The translations under genes were made by a program, and so were the position numbers. From positions 13,434,593 to 13,498,592 of the forward strand of contig CALNVZ010003432.1 of assembly GCA_940671915.1 (NCBI GenBank): 64,000 nt of DNA, in the 5' to 3' direction. This DNA comes from Paracentrotus lividus (lineage: Eukaryota; Echinodermata; Echinoidea; Camarodonta; Echinidae). Below, piece by piece: positions 56,401-64,000 of this stretch (position 1 is its first letter; every line of letters starts with the position of its first letter). The notes beneath the pieces are model-generated. The model was not told the DNA's origin, made no database searches, and saw only the letters and a program-made list of their open reading frames with translations.

Positions 56401-59400
56401 TAATTCTTCTTGGATGATGTCCTTCAAGTAAACTGTTTAACTGCATTCAGTGACAGCACTCCATGGCATTGATGCAAGTTTCTGTACAGAAAGAGATTTT
56501 TTTTAAACACTAATCTCTCACTAATTCCCATCTCTAAGCTCTTTTCAATGAACCTTTTCTGAATAATTAAGTGTTCCAGCTTAGTACATGTGGGTTTTCT
56601 TTTCCAATGTCATTCAAATATCTTTGCAGGGCTTAGTGATGATTTAAGATGCCTAACGATATCATAATGTACACGCCTACGCTTACATCCCTGAGAAAGA
56701 AGGAGAAATAGGTATTTTCCAGGAATAGAGAACATTAAAATATATGATCACAATTAACATGTTCCAGATTATTCTGTACATGTAGATACACAAATTATAC
56801 ACATTGAATATAGGCTTACATACATTGTACATTTACATACTCAATAATTCTGAATACATGTACGGAATAAAAGAAGAAAAAATGAACTAACTGCTTGAAA
56901 ACACCCAACGTACATGAACCTCTTTGTTTACGACAGTTGGTATTTTACCATTCATTAAAAGTCAGATTGAACAATGACTTCCCTGCTTTCATTACAAATC
57001 ATGTGGTTTGTCCTGTTTTTATATTTCCCACAGACTACACATATCATGTAGATGTAGTTGTGAACAAACTGTAGCCCATTGGATTTCCTATACGTGTAAA
57101 CAATTATTGCATTTCTTTGTATACTTACATTATTCTGAATTCATATGATGTGTTTATTTGTTCAACCTTGTGTAGTAACTTGGTTGTACAAAACTGTACA
57201 ATGTACGTTGTTTACAGTTTTTGATTGCTTATACTTCATTGATTCCATTTGATAAAAGAACCTTGGGCTCTGTAGATTTTGACCTTATAAGTTCATTTTA
57301 AAAATACACAGGTGTGTTATGCATCCCTTTTCTTGTCATTTCTTTGAGATATATTTGTTTACTACATGTAGTGACTTGAGTATACTCCAATGTATAACAA
57401 GGCATTTATGTCCAACCAAGCCATTTTGTAACTTGTTTTTGCATCAGTCACAACTAATCAGTCTCCAACTTGGTGATTTCAACTAAAGATCTGCATCAGC
57501 TATTATTTAATGAAGTACTAATTTTGGTTACTTCCTCAAACTCACAATATAATTGAGGTGTACACATGTAATGCAAATTGTAGTTCATTACTTTCTGCGT
57601 TGTAAATTACGCATGAACAATCCAAGGTCGTAGAGTAAAAATAGCAGATATAGCTGTTTACTGTATCAAAAATGTAGGCCTACATATTTTTATAACTAGT
57701 AGTTGAAAATATTTGTCAAAAGCAAATATTCAAACCTGTAAAGTTGTTTCAACTGCTTTATTTTATCTGACATCAAACAGCTTTGAATTCATAGGAAATT
57801 GTAGAGGAGGTGATCAAAATGGAATTTGTAGATATTTGGATAAGAATTTTCGGATAAACTATGTACATGATATGTGGGTGTCATTCCTGCTATCATGCTA
57901 TTCAATCACTATTTTATGAAAAAAAAGTGTGAAACTGAAACACTTTACCCATTGTGGATTGGGTGACAAGAAATTGGCAATGTGCCCTGTCTTTTCTGAG
58001 GAAGAGAAACATGTATTGCACCAGCCGACGCTCTGTATTTTTTCCATGATTCCATGCCGAGCTCGTTGCCTGCGTCATTGCAAAAGGCAAGCTGGTGACG
58101 AAATGTCACATTTATTTGTAGCTGAACCTTCATGTAGCTAGTAGGCCTACATCGATTGCAGCTTGCTAGTCACCAAACATGTTGGCTAGGCTTTGGATAG
58201 TACAGTATGAACTTTGCATGACCCCAAGTCCTTCCTGATAAGCCTGACAAAGATAAGTCTGTTTACGAGGGTATATATGCACATGTATCTGTTGCAGGCC
58301 ATATGATGCGTCAGGTAGCTAAAGTATGTCTCCACATGCCAAGTAATGGACGCAAATTGCAAGCTTAATACCAGCATCTTCACGGTCGTTGTCTGTCTTT
58401 ATTACAGATGTAGAGAAATGCCATAGAATTCTGAGAAATAATCTTTTTGTTTCGCGTAAGGCCCCCAGAGGCTGTAATCATTAGTTGTCATGAATAATAT
58501 ATTAGGCAGGTGTAGGTCCTAGGCTACATGTATTGTCTGGCCATTCTTTTTCATGAGATATATAGCTATATGCAATCAATTATATGAACAGTAGATATGA
58601 GGTACGTACATCAGCCTACATACAGTAGAAATCAAACATGTTTGTTATGGACTTGCTCTGGAGATGTAAGTTATTAAAAGGAGGTGACCTGTCATGTGGA
58701 AATTTAATCTAGCACGAGCTGGCTGAGTGTGTAATGATATACTGCCTGCTACTCCATACTGGATAATGAGGTCTTGTGGCTACAGGCTCCAAGGCAATGG
58801 CCATTTCTAATGGAAATACTGAGCTGTAGGCTACCACTATACCTTTACTCAGTCAAGTTCAGTATTGCATGACTTCAGGCTGAAGGGTATTCAGTTACCC
58901 TCTTAATTAGGCCAACATAGCAAAAAAGCAAAACAAAAACCACCAAATCGGGGGCACTTTTGGGGTGTTATTTACCTGTGGGTTTAAGATTTTTTTTCTA
59001 GTCGAGATGCAGAGGCCACGATTTGGTTTGTTTCGCCTATGTCATTGAACGAGGAGAATGAGAAAGTATTGAATGTCATTCCGCCAAAAGTATTTGTTAT
59101 GTCATACTGTGGTGTCAAATACACACCATCTAAAGTAATGTTCTGTGACATATCATAATCCCTGTGACATTTGTTGCTATTGCAAGTATTAGAGAATGTT
59201 TTAACCAAGACAATATTAAAGGAAATATTATGTATTTAATCATTACCTGATACACAACATCACATTTCAACATTGGTAATTGTATGCATTTCAAAACTAT
59301 CTTCTTTTACCTACAAAAGTTAAATATTTCAATCTGTTATGCAAATTATATAGCAGAGAAAAAAAAAATGACATTATTTTTTTCATCATTATTTTAAAAA

Positions 59401-62400
59401 TTGTGACAGCAGTTACATGTATTTAGCAGGCTGAATTATCTCTGTATTATACACGTCCTGACTCGCTGTAAGTTAAATGTACATGTAATAGGGTATATGC
59501 AGGCCTACAATAGGGGATGTGTGTTGGATTAGGGGTGGATTAAAGGGTGGGGCTCCATTCATGTTAAATCCAGATTAATGATTTACAAAGTGTAGTCACT
59601 TGGGATTAGTGTAGGGCCTACATGCTGGATCATTAGCAAACATGGAGTAGATGTCGATGTCAAAGGTATAATTGTTAGACATCTACATGCTTATGTAATG
59701 TACAATGTACTGCGTAGTCCTACATGTAGATGAATTTTCCAAATTTCAACAAGGCATGGCACTTTTTATTTGATAATTAATATCACACCTTGCATAAAGG
59801 ATAACTAGTGATGAAGTGCATGTCAACTTTGATCAATCCTGCACAAGTTCAATTGAGCACCAAGGACAGATTCATCATGGCCTTCCCAGACTTGACCTTC
59901 AAAAAAACAGTCATTGTACAGGTAGAACCATTATGGAGATCAATTCCTACAGCACTGCCTGTAGACCTATGTAAAATTTTAAGAGATCACTCTGTACTTT
60001 ACATGTGAATATATAGGCATATAGCATATTTGTCATTGTTTTAATAGTTTCCATTCTCTTGTTCTGTTCAGCTTGTCTGTAGTGAGACAAACTCAAGATT
60101 TGTATTCGTCAAAACTGTACATGTACTTGTACTTCTGTCTGTTTACGAATCTACTAACAAAAAAGAAAACTAGCCAAAAAAAATGTAAGGTACACGTATA
60201 GGCCTTTATGTATTACATACATGTAGGCCTAATCATTCTTCAAGGGCTTCTGAGGAAATAAAAAATGGTGAAGAGCTAAAATAGTATATAAGAGTATGTC
60301 TATCCATAGACTTCTTTGGATTTTATTTTATGTGTCCGAGCTGTTCAATTTTTTTTTAAACTTCAGAGTTGCTGTAAATAGGAATCTGCACATGAGATAT
60401 AATTACAATCCTTAAAAGTGAAGTCCTCACTTGGGGGCCAGCAGTATTGATTGTTTTGCTGTGATCTATAAAAAGTAGTCTCGCGCCGCAATCATTTTCA
60501 TGTAGGCACTGGCTGTGTTGTTATTTCTCTTTCCTTTGCCACCAGCGCCAATTTAGGGGTGTGGGTATGCATTGTATAAAAGTTGAAAAGCAAGCAGACA
60601 GGATAAGATACAAAGGGAATATCAAGCAAACAGCTTCTGGTTTCTGCTTCAATGCCTTTCCATTAACTCTCGATGAATAGCCCACCACTTTACAGGGCCT
60701 AGGTTCTATTGTTATGCAAACCAGCGTTACTTTACCACTTTGTAAAAGAGGAAGATTTGTCAACAGTGCGCTCAGTCATTGGAACTTTTTTTTAAAACGT
60801 ACTGTGATTGTTGTTGATATCATTAGGGAGTGTATTATTTGTGTGATACAATTTATCGTCCTGCATAATTCATGATCTGTATTGTAGTCAAACAAGAATG
60901 ATTGATGCACAATGTAACTTCACATAGCTTTGAAACATACATACCAGTCTTGTGAACATTGTGGTATTCAATCAATTTCCGGAGCTTTAATGTTATTTAT
61001 ATAAAAAGTATCCAGTGCTATATGCTGGTAAAATTTTGAATAGCCTCTGAATTGAAATTGCACACAGTGTTTGAATCCCAGTCGGTTCTTTTGGATACAG
61101 AGGTCCCAGATATCTGATAATATGTATCGATCTGTCTAAAGTCAACAACCAACCATGATTACAGCTTCTTCGATCATAAATAGATACATGACAAATGATG
61201 AGGGTACAACGAATTACAAAAAAGTACATGTACATGCATGTTTACACATTTAGGCCTACTGTGGGTTGTATGCCTCCAACTATTTCAAATGTAAATACAT
61301 GTTCCAAAACTAATGTCAAAAAGCATAAAGATGATCCCGTTCTCCAGGGATTCTGTTTGACAATGAAACATGAATGGTAATCTATACCTGATCTGTCATC
61401 ACACAAAAACATAGTCCCCCATTATAATAGCAGTGACATATTTCTGTTCCACTCTGGAAAGTTGGTTCCTGTTATGATGCACCGCTGGAATGATGGTTTG
61501 ACCTTGGTGAGGTCAAATGAAATGGCTTGTTGATTGAATTCGTGTTGGCATTGCCAGTGTTAATCATGTTGCAGACTTTCACCTTGAATCCATATACATT
61601 TCCTGGGCTCTTATACCAAAGGATATGACCTCCTTACGCTAGAACAATGAGGGTTGTGTTTGTACATGAATAACATGCTTTGTGAAGGATGGACCTTTTT
61701 CTTTTATCGCAGCAAAGACCTCCAGTAAACAGTATATGACATGGTTGTGTGCATAAATGAACCAAGGAGGATTCTTGGGTGAAGGTTAAAGGGATGCGTA
61801 ACATTGAACGAGAACTCATTAATAATGTATTGAAATTTAGCTCATTTTTCCGTCATGATATAAACAAAGTACAGGTCAGTCTGGAATCCTTGAAATGTAC
61901 CAGCTTGCTTATAATCCAGATATCTTGATTTCATATCCAGATTTTGAAAACGTTACCATAAAGCATTTTATTAAAAACAGTATCCTTCAGATGCGGCTTA
62001 GAACGTAGCTTTCTAGGTTAGAAGTCCCCGCACTCTGCCCGCTTGGCGTCCTGTGCACTGAGGCTTTTCTTTTGGCTTTACTTACAAAAATTAAGAGTGG
62101 TTTTTCTATATTTTCATTTTTTTTTTTTAGAGCAATTTGTCGAGAATGCTTTGTACACATGCAGTTGTCATACCCCTTTACACATGATACAAATGTAGCT
62201 GGCAGTGGAACAAAATCAAAGTCGTATCATAAAGATTAATTAATATTTTGATTGACTGATTTTTAAAATGTCTTTTGAATGAATTTAGCATGTTAGCAAG
62301 TATCAATGGCATACATGTAGACACATGTACATGTAGAATGTATTAATTATCCAAAACCTATAAAAAAAGATAAGATAATCTTATGGGACTCACATTGTGG

Positions 62401-64000
62401 AATTTGATCCCATTTCAAACTGTGAATCTGCACTTTGATGTGTTGAAGGCGACCCAACTGATATGATGTGTAATGAACACTTGCAAGTAGAAAGGCAGGT
62501 GCCTAAATAGCTTCACAGCAGTGGTGTCAACCTAAGATTCACCCCCTTTGTGACACACTGTCGGCCACATACCCTCCAGAGTGAGACAGTCTGTAGCCTA
62601 CATGACTCATATATTATGCCTCCTTTTTTTTTAATGGACGGACCAGGGTATTCAGCAACCTGCATTTGTTCATACAGTTCAGTTGCTGGAATGCAGTATA
62701 ATAATAGCCTGTTGCACCACTATTTTCAAATAATTATTGTGCATCAGAACTGCATTGCAAATGATTTTTGTACATATTTATGTACATAATGGTAATGCGT
62801 AGAATATGCTAGGGATATTCCCCTACAATATGAATATGGAATCGGTATTTGTGATAATTAATGCAATGAATGTATTTTATTTCTACATACATGTAGATGT
62901 GCGTGTGTATTGTATGAGGCGTACATATAAATGTATAATGATTTACTGTCCTGAAGGTACTTACAAATGTAGAATGGTAAACATTTTCAAAAACATTTTT
63001 GAACTCATGAAACAAATATATGACACCACTCATTTTTTTCTCCATCCGATGAGAAAAATAAGAAAAAAATTGAATTGATTCTAAAATCTTGAAGGAAAAT
63101 GTGTCTAGCGTTTATTAAAGACACATAATTTTGCAAAGATTAAAGATTATGCATTAATAGAGACGTCTGTACATGTATATACGCATTACAGTCTGTGGCA
63201 TAAACTTAAAGGTTGGTGTGTTTATAGATTTAAAGCAAAACCAATGGTGATGAATATAAACTCTTCTTTGAATTCTTCATACTGCTTTGTGCAATGGACT
63301 AACCTTCCTCAATTTCAAAGAAGGTCATTTTTACTGTCACACTGGACAATAGGTAGAGAATCACACCAACTCACCTTGCCAAGAAAAAAAAATACTTTAA
63401 AAAGTCTATAACCTTCTGAGAATAGAGTCAACAAAAGGAAGAGATAAAAGCTTTCCTTTGGACCTTCCCTGAATTGTCAGTTCTTGAATACCATTGTAGT
63501 TCCTCCAGAAAAGCTTTTGTGCTCTGTAGACTGAATAGACTTCATTACAGAAGCCACAGCGTGCTTACATAAAAGTTCTTTGTTGCCTCTAGAGTGAGGT
63601 CTATTATGTGAATCTTTTGTACCGAGATAACAGGTTGATGGCTTTGCAGTTTTCTTTTAGGCTCTTCCTAGATTGCAGAAACTGCCACTTCATAGTTTGT
63701 TTTACTTCAGGAGTAGGCCTTCGTTTGTAGAGTTGTTCTTCCTTTTTTCTACATTCCTAAAAGTCTGCTCATACTCATGTAGACATACATGTACAGCATA
63801 AGAATTGCTTGTGAGGCATTTACACATATTTCCTATAAAAAGTAGTTTCTAGATGTTTACTTGTTGCTATTATTGACAGTGTTTTGTTCTGTGAAAATGA
63901 AAGTCAACCTTGTATAGTATAGTAGTGGTTGTATGGGCTCTTCCTACAGAATTGGCCACTTCATACATGTAGTTTGTTTTTCTTGTTCTTCTTCTTTTTA
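50480..64000 (+). other. Presumed KDM3 intron 1 (13.5 kb, running off the window)
   Basis: No second KDM3 exon was found by eye (I looked for VEFDDLEW and WVKVYE coding). The stretch is AT-rich, with frequent TACATGTA and TAGGCCTA words and short poly-T runs, and is notably poorer in recognisable inverted-repeat elements than the left 50 kb. Short frames (for example 52418-52648, 53460-53750, 57713-57919, 57929-58141, 59808-60008) lack family motifs. JMJD1C-type genes are known for long first introns. Confidence 0.65.
54364..54560 (-). repeat. Possible LINE 3' tail (CAATT pentamers)
   Basis: TCAATTCAATTCAATTCAAT at about 54367-54390, read on the minus strand, follows AATAAATGAATTG. Further in is a GGCCCCTTTTTATAAGCTC block that recalls the 3.4 kb tail. 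This is typical of CR1/L2-like 3' ends; no coding part remains. Confidence 0.45.

Overview
The window looks like nuclear DNA of a marine invertebrate deuterostome, most likely an echinoderm. It is AT-rich and intron-rich, scattered with TACATGTA and TAGGCCTA palindromes, microsatellites and short inverted-repeat transposons. No bacterial gene layout, CRISPR array, rRNA or intact tRNA gene is visible. Most open frames are chance frames or lie inside simple repeats.

Two real genes can be anchored by exons. (1) A REEP1-4 type gene (ER-shaping, receptor expression-enhancing protein) lies on the minus strand. Coding exon 1 (24866-24897) encodes MVAYLLSRLV plus two bases, and exon 2 (3970-4042) encodes [18 protein letters not shown] then RNVKEY. 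Both have matching intron phase and consensus splice sites. Intron 1 is 20.8 kb, and a perfect NRF1-type palindrome with a CCAAT box sits upstream of the start. (2) A KDM3/JMJD1C-type histone H3K9 demethylase gene lies on the plus strand. Its first coding exon (50327-50479) carries the family's ELVGKRFL and WKWRAGVIRAV motifs and ends at GTAAGT. Everything to its right is read as intron 1. The genes are head to head, about 25 kb apart. In human all four REEP1-4 genes lie beside KDM3-family genes (REEP1-KDM3A, REEP2-KDM3B, REEP3-JMJD1C, REEP4-HR), so this window appears to show the unduplicated ancestral pair.

Layout: 1-450, a candidate terminal exon of an unidentified minus-strand transcript. 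450-3969, probable REEP intron 2 with a 0.8 kb inverted-repeat element carrying a 39-bp minisatellite. 4043-24865, REEP intron 1, filled with nested foldback elements, a tandem 0.6 kb duplication, a dispersed family carrying GGTCACACACGTGACC, and a TTAA-bounded element with 225-bp internal repeats close to exon 1. 25.1-50.3 kb, the intergenic space: a dead non-LTR reverse transcriptase, a satellite with higher-order structure (28.0-30.1 kb), mariner-like TA-flanked elements (37.1-38.9 and 44.8-46.5 kb), an AACGTT-saturated element (40.6-42.4 kb) and several small MITE families. 50.5-64 kb, KDM3 intron 1, with few recognisable repeats.

The most unusual signals are the REEP-KDM3 pair, the CACGTG-bearing repeat family present as inverted copies 39 kb apart, the higher-order satellite, and the 1.7 kb long-arm foldback whose unique core carries splice-site-like sequences and a polyadenylation signal.
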